NCBI GenBank assembly: GCA_024760905.1
Contig: CM045737.1
Location: 16,380,726-16,444,725, forward strand
Direction of reading: 5' to 3'
Length of the DNA: 64,000 nucleotides
From: Plotosus lineatus
Lineage: Eukaryota > Chordata > Actinopteri > Siluriformes > Plotosidae
The notes under the pieces were generated by a model, which saw nothing but the letters and a program-made list of their open reading frames with translations, was not told the origin of the DNA and searched no databases. Of the stretch, positions 12,310 through 23,910 are shown in pieces (the first letter of the stretch is position 1; each line of letters starts with the position of its first letter). The position numbers were made by a program, and so were the translations under genes.

Positions 12310-12632
12310 GGGCAGTGGGGGTCTAGTGGTATAGGGCGCTGGATCGCTGATCTAAAGGTTGGGGGTTCGAGTCCCACTCTCCACAGGGTTGTCACTGCCC
12401 CCCCAATCCCCCCCCACCCCCAGCCCCCAGTGCAGCTAACTAGATTATCAAAGGCCGGCCATGTCTCTCACTGTCTATGGATATACGTCGGTGTGTTTCC
12501 GCCCTGCGATGGCTTGGCGAGCTGTCCAGGGTGTACTCTGCTTTCGCCCGAAGTTGGCTGGGATGGGCACCAGCCTCCCCGTGACCCTAAATAGGATGAA
12601 GTGGTTACAGAAAATGAACTGAATGAACTGAA
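12310..12632 (+). mobile_element. SINE-a (Mermaid-type tail), full length
   Basis: Flanked by a perfect 14-bp duplication cataaatcttggtg (12296-12309 and 12633-12646). tRNA-like head, body, then the tail ending cctaaataggatgaagtgg and gaatgaac. Good reference copy for the second tail type. Confidence 0.92.
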
Positions 12633-12973
12633 CATAAATCTTGGTGTTAAAATCTTGGATAAAATAAATTAATGAAAAGAATTAGCTTAACTTTCAAAAC
12701 AGATTCAACTCTCCTTGTAACCATCCTGTTGGTCTTAATTTTCTTTCGTACTAACATGTTTGCTTGTGGGTTTTTATTCATTCATTTTCTGTACCCATTT
12801 AATACTAATTAGGGTCACGGGGAGGCTGGCGCCCGTCACAGCCGACTCCGGGCGAGGGCAGAGTACACCCTGGACAGCTCACCAGGACATCCCAGGGTGG
12901 AAACACACTGACAGCTATGCAGCTACTCTTGTTGAAAGTCAGCAATGGTTCTTTTACCAGAACCTCACACCAT

Positions 12974-14010
12974 CAGGGATCCCAGATCGCCGCGATTTAG
13001 TGGAATTCCGCTATTTTTATAAATTTATGCAATAAGTACAGTGTAGGACTGTTTACTACTGCAGAGTAAATGTTGACATTTTAAATTATAGTGTTATACT
13101 ATGAACATACTAAGGGGCAGTGGTGGTCTAGTGGTATAGGGCGCTGGATCGCTGATCCAAAGGTTGGGAGTTCGAGTCCCACTCTCCACAAGGTTGTCAC
13201 TGCCCCCCCCCAGTGCGGCTAACTGGGTTATCAAAGGCGGGCCATGTCTCTCACTGTCTATGGTGAGAAGCATGTAAAAGAACCATTGCTGACTTTTGTA
13301 AAGAGGCTGCAAAGCCGTCAGCGTGTTTATGCCCTTTGCATAAGGGTTGTGTCAGGAAGGGCAACCGACGTAAAAACCTCTGCCAAATCAAACGTGCGAA
13401 TCATTCACTGTGGCGACTCCTGTCTGTCTTCCTTTCGGCTTTTTCCCTTTTCCTCGGGAGTCGCCACAGCGAATCATCCGATTCGCACATTTGATTTGGC
13501 AGAGTTTTTTACATCGGATGCCCTTCCTGTCACAACCTTTTAGCAAGGGACAGAAACACGCTGACGGCTTTGCAGCCTACTGTGGCGACTCCTGATCAAC
13601 GGAAAAAGCCGTAAGGAAATCATCATCACTATGAACATACTAACTTGTAGCAGGTATGCTCACTAGTTGAACACAAATGTTTGTTGTGATAATTTGTAAT
13701 GTGTCATGTGATCATTCTACAAATTAGTTGATAATTATTTCATAATTATGTTACACATGAATGACGAGCCGTCGGGCTTTGCTACTTCAATTATGTGTTT
13801 TTATCTACACAGAAATAACCTTTTAGTATTTTTTACATTAATTAAGCTGTTTTGTTTAGTATTTGTGCATGTTACAAAACAATGATTAACTTGTTTGCAT
13901 GATTTTTTTACATGAAATGCGACCCCCTTGACCCCCGGCTGAAATATTTCATTTCCTCTATTTCTAAACCCGTTTCCTCTATTTTTTTTTAAAACTCACT
14001 GGGATCCCTG
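12974..14010. mobile_element. Element X: unclassified DNA transposon with 6-bp duplication
   Basis: Starts cagggatcccagatcgccgc and ends actgggatccctg: the outer 12 bases are perfect inverted repeats. Flanked by caccat on both sides (12968-12973 and 14011-14016). The uninterrupted SINE-a body has this motif once, so the 6-bp duplication is real or nearly so. That length does not fit pogo/Tigger (TA) or hAT (8 bp). No transposase recognised. A SINE sits inside it at 13114-13627. Confidence 0.7.
13114..13627 (+). mobile_element. SINE-a (RTE-type tail) with internal inversion
   Basis: One insertion flanked by a perfect 16-bp duplication actatgaacatactaa (13098-13113 and 13628-13643). Inside are three blocks: a plus-strand SINE to about 13422; then an inverted stretch (about 13423-13580) that begins with the LINE-type tail and runs back into the body; then a short plus-strand piece repeating tgtggcgactcctg before a terminal gtaaggaaatcatc. 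Confidence 0.88.
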
Positions 14011-14472
14011 CACCATCGACAGTGAGAGACATGGCCGGCCTATGATAACCCAGTTAGCTGCACTGGGGGGACAGTGACAAAAAGTAGAGAGTGGGGCTTG
14101 AACCCCCAACCTTAGGATCAGTGATCCAGCACCTTTACCTCCAGGCCACCACTGGCCGTGTAGGTTTTTATGCTTCTTTAAAAACATCTTTAAATTTTAT
14201 GTGAGAAAATGTAAATGTAAATATAAATAAATATACATGCAATGCAAATATAATATAAATGTATCTTATAAATAAAGACATTTCTACTGGTACTATTACA
14301 TGGAGTCAAAAGATCCGTTTGCTACATGCCGAGGCAAGAGGTCGACTTTTCAAGGTTAATGTACTCTGGTAGTTTGAAAACATCTCAAACTAGATCATAT
14401 TAATTTTAAACTCAACTTTTCTTTTTCTTTCATGGACCTATAGTACTCTTACATCACATTACATAACATCAA

Positions 14473-14840
14473 GACGGAGCAGTAGTGGCCTGGTGGCAAG
14501 ATGCTGGACTACCGATCGCATGCTCAAGCCACACTTTAAACAGTTGTCACTGCCCCACCCACCTGCCCTCCACCCCACACCCCCATGCAGCTAATTGGGT
14601 TATCAAAGGCTGGCCATGTCTCTCACTGTCTATGGTGAGGTTTGTTTAAAAGAAATATTGCTGACCTCTGTGAAAAGTAGGCCGCGTCGCCGTCAGCGTG
14701 TTTCTGCCCAGCAATGGAATGGAGAGCTGTCCAGGGTGTGCTCTGCCCTTACCCAGAGTCGGCTAAGATGAGCGCCAGCCTCCCCACAACCCCAAATAAG
14801 ATTAAGTGGTTCAGGAAATGAATGAATGAATGAATGATGA
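14473..14840 (+). mobile_element. SINE-a (Mermaid-type tail)
   Basis: Flanked by ataacatcaa (14463-14472 and 14841-14850). The head is diverged (tagtggcctggtggcaagat), with body and tail complete and ending (atga)n. A 20-plus T run follows at 14870-14898. Confidence 0.85.
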
Positions 14841-14850
14841 ATAACATCAA

Positions 14851-14866
14851 AACATGAAGTGTGCAA

Positions 14867-14903
<37 letters not shown>

Positions 14904-15320
14904 TACTCCTTAAGGAATTCTCCCACAGTTATTCTTGCTGTCATTTTAAGATAACTCAAATCTTTGCACTGTGACTTTTACTGTAGCCCATAGTGTATAA
15001 AAATAGCACTTTGGGAACCACAGGCTGTGCATCGCTATTCAATAGCACTCAGCCGGATTGGATTCTGATCAGCAGCACATGCCGGTTCAAAGTAGGTTTC
15101 AGACTTGAGTTCAGAGCTTACTGAGGTTAGAGATGAAAACGGAGGGAAAAGCTACAGATGTTGCTGTCAGAACTCTGGGGTGTCAATGCATATGTGGAAT
15201 TGATTCCTCATGTTCCCATTTTATAGCCGTTTCAGGGCAGAGAACGTGCACTGATGTGATAACCTGAACATTGAGTACATTCACGTCATCAGATGACTTA
15301 ATTTTATTTCTACATTAATA
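14851..15320. other. kcnh5 intron, no feature seen
   Basis: Poly-T, then unique-looking intron sequence. Confidence 0.5.
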
Positions 15321-15328
15321 TTGCTGAG

Positions 15329-15666
15329 GGGTAATGGTGCCCTGGTGGAAAAGGTGCTGGCTCATTGATCCTAAGGTTGGGGGTTCAAGCCCCACTCTCA
15401 TCGGGTTGTCACGGTCCTCCCGGTGCAGCTAACTGGGTTATCAATGGCCAGCCATGTCTCTCACTGTCTATGGTGTGGGGTTCATGTAAAAGAACCATTG
15501 CTGACCTTTGTCTAGCCGTCAGCATGTTTCTGCCTTGCGATGGCCTATAGAGCTGTCCAGGATGTACTCTGCCCTCGCCTGGAGTTGGCTGGGATGGGCG
15601 CCAGCCTTCCAGCAACCCTAATTAGGATCAAGGGGTTACAGGTTACAGAAAATGAATGAATGAATG
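15329..15666 (+). mobile_element. SINE-a (Mermaid-type tail)
   Basis: Flanked by ttgctgag (15321-15328 and 15667-15674). Head tggtgccctggtggaaaagg, B-box-like gggttcaagccccac, tail ending (atga)n. Confidence 0.85.
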
Positions 15667-15674
15667 TTGCTGAG

Positions 15675-16270
15675 CCTCTACCTGGCCAATTGGAGCAACA
15701 ATGCCATGGAGATTGCATGCTGTGATCAGGGCTAAATGCTCTCCATGAAAATATTGAAGAGTGTGACTATTTTGGATAGGAAATGTATTTTTCACTTATA
15801 TTCTCAACACTGTAAATCATTTTATTTTCCAAACATATTTTTGAATTTTTGTCATTCATTGCCGTGTGTATAATTATATATAATGCGGATGGTGCTAAAC
15901 TAATTAAATGAAATTAAAATAACGCAATTTAATAACTAAGTTTTCCATGGTAATGGAGCTATTCAATAGAGCCACCTGGAACGTGACTTGGATGTTTGTT
16001 TATGCCACAGGAAACCCAGCAAGGCTACTGAGTTTCTCATTGGCTGTTATGTGTCACTGGTGTCTCCAAGTTCAACACAGAATAAAAAGTATACAATTTT
16101 ACTCAGGTAGGCAGAAAACACAGACCATAAGTTTGTAATATAGAGAATTAAACCAAAGACACAGATCATACGAATGAAATATGAAAATGAGCAAGCAAAG
16201 GCTGTGAAATGAAAGTGTTAACCTTTCCTGCTTTTTCTTCGGACCGTATACAGGAAATACAGGGGCGACT
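15675..16270. other. kcnh5 intron, no feature seen
   Basis: No recognised element. Confidence 0.5.
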
Positions 16271-16272
16271 TA

Positions 16273-16613
16273 GTCATTCCTTCATTTTCTGAACCGCTTA
16301 ATACTAATTATGGTCGTGGCAAGGCTGGCGCCCATATCAGCTGCCTCTGACCGAGGGCAGGGTACATACACCCTGAACTGCTCACCATACCATCAGAGGG
16401 TCAACACTCACACATCCATTCATACTCACACTCACATGGGTGAATTTGGAACAGACAATTCACCTACTGTGCATGTTTTTGGACTGTGGCAGGAAACCCA
16501 CACAAACACGGGAGAACGTGCAAACTCCACACAGAAACGTCCGTGCTGAAAATCCAACCCAGGATCTTATTGCTGTGAGGCGGACAAGCTAACCACTATG
16601 CCATCATGCCCAA
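16273..16613 (-). mobile_element. Mermaid-like SINE, near full length
   Basis: Minus-strand copy. On the plus strand the 3' end reads cattttctgaaccgcttaat, then gcagggtacatacaccc, ttcatactcacactcac, ttggactgtggcaggaaacc, and ends at the tRNA-like head (gtgaggcggacaagctaacc). Its terminal 130 bases are the same module that forms one of the two SINE-a tails. Confidence 0.8.
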
Positions 16614-16757
16614 AGTCTTAATTTTTTTTTTTTTTTGAAAGTATATTATTTTGAAACTGCTTTAGCCCTTAATGAAGCCACACTAGTCTTATGGCACCAG
16701 CCTTGGATACCTAGCAATGAGGATATCTATCAGGAGTTCTGCCTATAAATCTCCATA

Positions 16758-17008
16758 TTCAGTTCATTTTCTGTAACCGTTTAATCCTAATTAGGGCCAC
16801 GGGGAGGCTGGCGCTCATCCCAGCTGACTCCAGACGAGGGCAGAGTACACACTGGACAGCTCGCCAGGCCATCGCAGGGCGGAAACACGCTGACGGCTTT
16901 GCAGCTACTGTTGTCGAAAGTCAGCAATGGTTCTTTTACATGAACCTCACACCATAGACAGTGAGAGACATGGCCGGCCTTTGATAACCCAGTTAGCTGC
17001 ACTGGGGG
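16758..17008 (-). mobile_element. SINE-a (Mermaid-type tail), 5'-truncated
   Basis: Flanked by aatctccata (16748-16757) and aatctctata (17009-17018), 9 of 10 matching. Tail and body present, head missing. The P-family MITE next door inserted at the TA that ends the right-hand duplication. Confidence 0.8.
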
Positions 17009-17018
17009 AATCTCTATA

Positions 17019-17872
17019 CAGGGATTCCTCACTTTCCGCTGTTAATTGGGACCGAGATCTCCCCGCAATAACTGAAATCCGCGAAGTAGGATCAACCCCC
17101 CAATGCCCCCTGACTGACGTATACATACATGTATCTTCTTCTTCTCTTTTGGCTTTTTCCCTTTCTCGGGAGTCGCCACAGCGAATCATCTGATTCGCAC
17201 ATTTGATTTGGCAGAGGTTTTTACATCGGATGCCCTTCCTATGTCGTATGTTTACGTCGGATGTCCCTTGCTAAAGGGACAAAAACACGCCAACGGCTTT
17301 GCAGCTACTCTTTACGAAAGTCAGCGATGGTTCTTTTACATTCCTCTCACCATAGACAGTGAGGGACATGGCCTGCCTTTAATAACCCAGTTAGCTGCAC
17401 TGGGGGGACAGTGGCAACCTTGTGGGGACTCGAACCCCCAACCTTAGGATCAGCGATCCTGCACCTTAACCACGAGACCACCACTGCCCCGTATACATAC
17501 ATGCATATGTGTATATAATATCAATAAATGCATATTCAATGCTAGAAATGCTTATAATAACAATTAAACATTAAAAAAATAATGCATAAGATGTAAATAA
17601 AATATAAAAACACACACATGAAGACATGCACCTCACGAAAATGTAAGTCGTTCTGATGGGAGATTTTGGGTTGTTTTTTATTTTTGTTTGTTTAGGCTTT
17701 ATTTATTTTTATTTTTTGCATAAAATTGGCCTTGTTTTTGTGGCATTTTCCTTAATCTTTTTCCCTATTCTTTCTTAATTTCCTTATTTTTTATTTCAAT
17801 AAATATTTTTTTAAAAAACCACGATGCACTGAAGCCGCATTAATTGAAGTGTGAGGTAACGAGGCATCCCTG
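17019..17872 (-). mobile_element. P-family MITE, copy 5 (interrupted by a SINE)
   Basis: Inverted relative to copy 1: starts cagggattcctcactttccg and ends gaggcatccctg, TA on both sides (17017-17018, 17873-17874). A SINE-a occupies 17132-17490. Confidence 0.85.
17132..17490 (-). mobile_element. SINE-a with RTE-type tail
   Basis: Flanked by gtatacatacatg (17119-17131 and 17491-17503). The 3' end is at the left: cttcttcttctcttttggct, then gggagtcgccacagcgaatc. The tRNA-like head ends at 17490 (ccaccactgcccc). Confidence 0.88.
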
Positions 17873-18029
17873 TATTATTATACAAAATGATATTAAAACT
17901 ATTTATTTTACTGGGAATTTAATGGTAAAGTATTTGACTAAACTAACTCAGCTTAAAAATTTATTAGAGAAGCTTCAACAAAATTAAACACATTGAAGAA
18001 CCCATCCTCTTCTGGGGAAACTTAAGATA

Positions 18030-18240
18030 ATATGAGATAAAGGAGAAGGCAAGTGAAATTCACCTGGCACCAATCCATCCAAAGTGCACCATGTAGGCAA
18101 ACATTCACACACTCATTCACAGCTAGAAAATTTCGCAGAAACCCACACAAACCCAGAGAGAATGTGTAAAATTCCACACAAGGATAAGCCGAGCTTAAGA
18201 TCAAACCCTTGACTCTAGAGTTTTCAGGCAGTAGGTCTTC
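18030..18240 (-). mobile_element. Mermaid-like SINE, old fragment
   Basis: Weak match on the minus strand: cattcacacactcattcac, gaaacccacacaaaccc, gtaaaattccacaca. Boundaries uncertain. Confidence 0.4.
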
Positions 18241-18412
18241 AGACAGACACTACTTTGAAAACCTACATATTGTAAACGAAAGAATATTGTGCTGAAGACA
18301 GATTTTGTGAAAGGTTCCAAGCAGAACTAGGTTACACTGTTAGAACTGCTAGCCTTGACTCCCTGATTAAATCAACATACAAAACAAGCCAAAAAAATTA
18401 TGTACAGCATTA

Positions 18413-18670
18413 CAATGGGACAGTCATGGTCTAATAGTTGTAGAAGTGGGTTTTGGAATAAAGGGTCGTTGGTTCGATTCCCAGACCAATGAGAAAAATG
18501 TGTGGAGGTGGGGGGAGTGAGGAGCACCTTCCCTGCCCCCTCTTTTATGACTAAAGTGCCCTTGAACAAGACGCCGAACCCCCAACTGACCTCCAGGTGA
18601 TGCAATGTGACAGCCCACTGCTCCAAGTGTGCGTGTTCACTGTTTGCGTGTATGTGATCCTTTTGGATAT
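18413..18670 (+). mobile_element. V-SINE-like element
   Basis: B-box-like ggttcgattcccag, then gcccttgaacaagacgccg and cccccaactgacctccagg. This is the gcccttgagcaagg... body common to fish V-SINE-type elements. Confidence 0.55.
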
Positions 18671-18828
18671 CTTAAATGCAGGAGCTTAATTTCCTTTCCA
18701 CGATTCATACAGCATATCAAAATAATAATTTTAAAAATTATTAATTGAGATGCAGTTGAGAGGAAAAAAGTTTCTAAAGAAAATGCGTCCTAATAAAATT
18801 AATTGTAACTTAAAGGTCAGATATTGTA

Positions 18829-19674
18829 CAGATGCTCCCCAACTTACGTTCATTCGTTTTACGTATTTTTCGATTTTACGTTTTTTTTTTTGTTTGTTTT
18901 TGTTTTTTTTTTTTGTTTTTTTTTATTATGTCAATTTTGAGTTTACCGTGCTCTCTGTAGTACGAGACGTACCTACGTAGTACGCTGACATAATACACTG
19001 CTTCCGCATAACGCTGCGTCCATTGTTTACAAACAACAGACTGAACGTGCCCCTCCTTCTTCCCAGTTCACCGCGTGTTACCCTTGCGTGAAGACGCCGT
19101 CTCTGTGATGTTTGTGTTTACACTTTTTTGTGGACTTTTGTAACCCTAAGCAAATATGATTGGGCAGAAGCGTAAGCCTACTAGTGATAGTGGTAATCAG
19201 AAAAAGCGGAAAGCCATCTCGTTAGAAATGAAGATGTCTATTATCAAGAAAATTGATGCTGGTGAAAAACATATGAATGTTGCACGTTTCTTCCAAATGG
19301 CTCCGTCGACCATCAGAACTATTTACAAGCAGAAAGATCTCATCACAGAGAATGTTAAAGGTTATATTTGATACTGTATTTGATATTTGATGAGTGAATT
19401 TGATTAAAATTGATCTATTTGAAATTATTTTGCTTGAATTTAATTTATTTGAAATTCATGTTGATATTATTTGATATTTGATATTATTTTGCAATGTTAT
19501 GTTTATAATAATTGATTTAGAGGTGTTTTATGAGATACGGTAATGGTATTTATGGATGTATAGTACAGTATGAACGTCATACATCACTGGAACATACAGT
19601 AAAAACTTACGTTTTTTCCCACCTTACGTTCGGCCGTCTGGAACCGAACTAAAACGTAAGTCAGGGAGCATCTG
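18829..19674 (+). mobile_element. B-family Tigger-like element, copy 2 (keeps HTH)
   Basis: Ends cagatgctccccaacttacg and cgtaagtcagggagcatctg are inverted repeats; TA on both sides (18827-18828, 19675-19676). It keeps the start of the transposase, unlike the copies at 23946-25697 and 32350-33231. Confidence 0.85.
19156..19371 (+). pseudogene. N-terminal fragment of Tigger/jerky-like transposase
   Basis: A 71-codon frame: basic leader (QKRKPTS, KKRKAISLEMKMSIIKK) then a helix-turn-helix reading NVARFFQMAPSTIRTIYKQK. This is the Psq-type DNA-binding domain of Tigger and jerky-like proteins, normally followed by a CENP-B-type domain and a DDE domain. Those are deleted: the frame ends at NVKGYI and AT-rich sequence leads to the right inverted repeat. 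No splice site or polyadenylation signal recognised. Confidence 0.65.
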
Positions 19675-19676
19675 TA

Positions 19677-21600
19677 TTCATTTTTAAACTTTTAATGTTT
19701 AATTTTTCCAACTTCCCCTGAACTATTAATTTGAATGTGCATGCTGGATGTCAAATTTGGCTTCCTCCACCCATTTATTAATTTATTTATTTATGCTCCT
19801 TGTGCTCACTCTGTTATGAATGGTGACTACTCTGGTGAGTCACTTTGATTTCGGAATACTGTGAGGCATAATGGGATGGGAGGAATGAGAAATCTTGTCT
19901 AATCAGAAAACTCAGTACAACATGACGCACCAAGCTGCTCAAAAAAAAGAGATGGAAACCTTTTAAAACAGCCCAGAGGGGAAACTTAAACATGCGCTAA
20001 TCTCATTATTCAACACTACATATGCACAGTATAATTTTCTACCATGAGACAAAAAAACTAACTTGCGATAATTATGTCTTCTTACAACCTACAATGCATC
20101 TGCTTTGTTTGCAGTCAAAAATGTATTAATAAATTGATTTAACCATTATCATAATAATACTGTATGCTAGTTGTGCATCTCAATGTATTCTGTTTCAATT
20201 GTCAGAACAGAAGAATGATACGTTTTTATGATACTTGACTGGCTTTTCCTGCACCTGTAACCTTCAGCCTAGTGATACAGACCTGGAGATAGCTATGATC
20301 AGCCTGCCTTTGTATGCCTTCCTGCATGCCAGTCACCATGTCAGAGTTTATTGTGCTTTAAGTATATCAGATGGATTAAGTCATGCAGGCAGAGCCTCAA
20401 ATACCACAGCGACAAAGCTCTTTATTGCAAACCAGTGCGTTGTAATTTCGTGGTGTTATTGTGAAAATCTTATTGCTGAGCTGTATGTACACTGATGGCA
20501 TCAGTGTGGTGGGAGATGACGCCTGTTGCCAGGGCAACTGTGAAACTGATGCAAACTTGGAGGAGGCTATAAAGTTTACATTATCTATGTTTAACACTGT
20601 GTGTATTTATAGCTTGGTGAAACGAAGAATAATGAGAATCATACTGTACTTTGCTTCAGGTGACCCACACCAGTACATTGTCTGAGTCATGGAATGCAGT
20701 AAACATGCATAAACTCAGCATAATGTTCTGTGATTGTGCCTTGTGCATGTGTGGAATATTTTTGTTTGCTTGTTTTTTTTTTTTTTTTTAAGATTTTTTT
20801 TTTTTTTTTTTTTTTACAAAAACCACCACACTCATACAACCTTTTACTGTGGAGCCGTATTCTAAGCCCTAGACATTGAAAGTGGAAATGTGGATGATTA
20901 CCAAGTCTGTGGAATGCTTTTACTTGAGCCGGTTACTTTCCGGTGCCTTCCTTCATGTACCTCGACCTATTCTTTACAGCTGAGATACATTTTGGGGGTT
21001 TGTTTTAAGCTTATTTACTGAATCACTTAGAATCTAATTATTCATTAACATCCATAAAATGATTTTAACTATTGTAAAATTAATATGAAAATGAATTGAA
21101 ATCAGAACAGAAAGTTGCAAGGATTTTAAAAAGTCCACTCTGGGCCTGTTTTAAGCTTCTTCCATACAGAAAGCGATGGGCAACATGCATATCACCTTGC
21201 TGCTGAAGCACACGAGAAAAATCAGTGGAAGCGAATCAGAAAAGGCTTTCAGAAACTCAGTGTATGACATCGTCTGTCAATCAATGATATCATTAAGCTC
21301 TGATGGGTAACCGCTTGAATTATGTCCCATCAAAGTTCAGTTCAGTTGAACTCCGCTCCCACCCACTTCATGTGGCTTGAGAAAATTTCATCAACCACAT
21401 GGTCACCTGTCGCTCGTCACTTCCTGGATGCAGCTTTACAACTTAACTCTTAAAACAAAAGACAGACTAACAGGCTTTCAAATGATCACATGACCAGACC
21501 AGCCAGCTAACAAATTCCCTTCAGCCACTGTACAATTTGTTTAGGATCACCGTAACGGAACATGGAACATCTCATGTACACAAATTCAAAACCTTCCATG
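19677..21600. other. kcnh5 intron, no feature seen
   Basis: About 1.9 kb without recognised elements apart from poly-T at 20771-20815. Short frames at 20235-20685 on both strands show no domain. Confidence 0.5.
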
Positions 21601-21621
21601 TGTATTATGTACAAAAGATAG

Positions 21622-21929
21622 GTGGGTAAAGTCTGTTGGGCTTTTTACACTCGAGCCATAGCGGCTCATCAGGCCGGTACTTATCCCCGGTTTCTGTAGC
21701 GTGAAGTAACCAGGAGTTCAACTCCTCCTGGATGGGACGCTAGTCCATCGCAGGTTACCTTCCCAGTATATTTTTACTGGTACCCATTTATACTGCTGGG
21801 TAGACAGAGGCACACTTGTGGTTAAGACCCTGCCCAGGGGTCTAAGCACCGTGGGGGTCTAACTGGGAGTCGAACATACAACCTCCTGATCATGAGCCCT
21901 GCACTGTAACCACTATGCCAGCGGCCCCT
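21622..21929 (-). mobile_element. SINE-b
   Basis: Minus-strand copy of the 10568 element. On the plus strand: gagccatagcggctcatcag, gatgggacgctagtccatcg, and the tRNA-like head at the right end (gggagtcgaacatacaacct to ccagcggcccc). Confidence 0.75.
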
Positions 21930-21994
21930 TTTTATATACAATAACTGCATATTAAAGCAGATTATCTCACCTGTACATATTGTATATCTCACAT

Positions 21995-22350
21995 CTTCTT
22001 TTCCTTTCGGCTATGCCTTTTTTCCTCAGGGGTCGCCACAGCCAATCTGTGATTCGCATGTTTGAGTTGGCATCGGTTTTTACGTCGGCTGCCCTTCCTG
22101 ACACAACCCTTTAGCAAGGGACAGAAACACACTGACGGCTATGCAGCTACTCTTGTCGAAAGTCAGCAATGGTTCTTTTTACAGGAACCTCTCACCATAG
22201 ACAGTGAGAGACATGGCCGGCTTTTGATAACCCAGTTAGCTGCACTAGGGGGGACAATGACAACCTTGTGGAGAATGGGACTCGATCCCCCAACCTTAAG
22301 ATCAGTGATCCAGCACCTTTTACCACCAGGCCACCACTACCACATGTGCA
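21995..22350 (-). mobile_element. SINE-a with RTE-type tail
   Basis: Perfect 12-bp duplication tatatctcacat (21983-21994 and 22351-22362). RTE-type tail at the left (cttcttttcctttcggct), tRNA-like head at the right. Confidence 0.9.
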
Positions 22351-22549
22351 TATATCTCACATTATGCAGTATAATCTGTGAAATGCTCTGCGGTGAAAAA
22401 TTTGTCAGTTCAGAGTCTGAAGAAACCACAAAACCACAAAAATATATCGGATCTTATTTTTGACAGAAAATAATTTCAACTGTGATGGCACAAAATGTAG
22501 AAGGGGATTAATTATGTGATTTTTTGTTGTTGTTGTTGTTGTTTTTCAA

Positions 22550-22806
22550 TCAATCACTTGCCAACACATTTAATCTTATGCGGGTCACAAATAGGCTGGA
22601 GCATACAACTCAGCTGACAATAGATGACGGTGGGGTACATCCTGAACAACTCACCAGACCATTTCAGGGCCAACACACCCGACTATTCACACTCACACCT
22701 TGGGAGAATTTGGAACAGCCAGTTAGCCTAATGTACATGTCTTTGGACTGTGGGAGGAAACTGAAGTACCCAGAGGAAACAGCCACACAAGCACAGGGAG
22801 AAAATC
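22550..22806 (-). mobile_element. Mermaid-like SINE fragment
   Basis: Plus-strand view: ggtggggtacatcctgaaca, gccagttagcctaatgtaca, ctttggactgtgggaggaaa, cacaagcacagggagaaa. The head is lost. Confidence 0.7.
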
Positions 22807-22934
22807 TCTCGCTGCTTTTTCTTCTGCTGAGAAACATTTAGATCCAAATTTTAAATAAGTAAAAGTCACTAATTAATGTTGAAACAGACAGTTAAATAAA
22901 ATAAATTAAATAATATCAATAATAATGATGTTAA

Positions 22935-23180
22935 AGTGGTGCAGTGGGAGGTGTTGCTGTCTCACAGCTTCAGGGTCCGGGGTTGTATCATCAGCTCAAG
23001 TGACTGTCTGTGTGGATTTCTTTGGGTTCACAAAAAAAAACTATGCCAGGAGGAAGAACTGTTGCTCTTAATTTTTCTTAGATCGGAACGAATGAGTGAA
23101 TCTGTTTAGAGGTGATGGTCTGTGCTGCACTGGCATCCCTACACAGTGTATTCCTGCCTCACACAGTGTTCCTCAGAAAG
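22935..23180 (+). mobile_element. Mermaid-like SINE, degenerate
   Basis: Starts ggtgcagtgggaggtgttgc with a B-box-like gggttgtatc, then tggatttctttgggttc. The 3' half is poorly preserved. Confidence 0.5.
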
Positions 23181-23445
23181 GGTCCAAATCCCCCTCAATA
23201 CTGACCAGCATAAAAGTATAGACGCGACCCTACTTACGAACATTCGTTTTATGAACATCCGGACATACGAACAGAGCTGTCCGAGGTCGAAAGTGAAAGT
23301 GAAATTAAATTGAAGAACAAGTAGAAATAGAAATTGAATAAAATCTATAGAAAGATATATCATAAATATAAGTATGAAATATGATTAAAGATTACCCTGA
23401 GGTACACTTAATATTCGATTAGGCTCTGGCAGAGGGGTGTGGCTG

Positions 23446-23784
23446 ACACAAGTGGGCGGATTGCAATGCACACACTTGATCCTACTCACCAATCCACCGT
23501 GCTATAAAGACGAGCAGCGCGCTCATCACGGTGCTAGACGATTGCCCCTCTTCACGTCCCTATTTTCCTGTGATCTCTCTGGCTCCTGGTTTCAGCGCAG
23601 TGCTCGACCAGTTCCCGCTCCGTAGTTCCCCGTATCTAAAGTTTTCGTGTTTCTCTCGTCACTAGCAGTGACTATGTTTTCCCCTTGCTCAGGTGCTTCC
23701 ACTGTAACAATAAAGTCTCTCCGTGTTCATCCTACTCTGTCTCCTGCATTTTAGGTCCGGCTGAAAGTTCCTGACGTCACAGTT
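23446..23784 (+). other. Possible solo LTR fragment inside C copy 1
   Basis: This stretch is not shared with C copy 2. It has a TATA-like ctataaagac (23503), a polyadenylation signal aataaagtctc (23708) and a ctcctgcattttaggtccgg ending that resembles Ty3/gypsy-type fish LTRs. No convincing TG...CA ends or short duplication could be placed. Confidence 0.3.
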
Positions 23785-23871
23785 AGCTTGATAATTTATG
23801 GTGCATTTAGGTTTGCACCTTATACCAAGTACCAATAAATGATAAATTCAATAGAATGAAATAAGATGATT

Positions 23872-23910
<39 letters not shown>

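Larger units (their letters stand above)
12778..14162 (-). mobile_element. SINE-a (Mermaid-type tail), split by element X
   Basis: The tail and half the body are at 12778-12973; the rest of the body and the tRNA-like head are at 14011-14162. Outer flanks gtgggtttttat and gtaggtttttat look like a 12-bp duplication with one mismatch. The break falls in the motif caccatagacag of the body. Confidence 0.8.

Noticed and set aside
22062..22463. 133-codon plus-strand frame and similar frames at 13244, 26628, 43285, 59453
   Set aside because: The same peptide pieces (LTIDSERHG, LITQLAALGG) occur wherever SINE-a lies; they are readthrough of a non-coding SINE.
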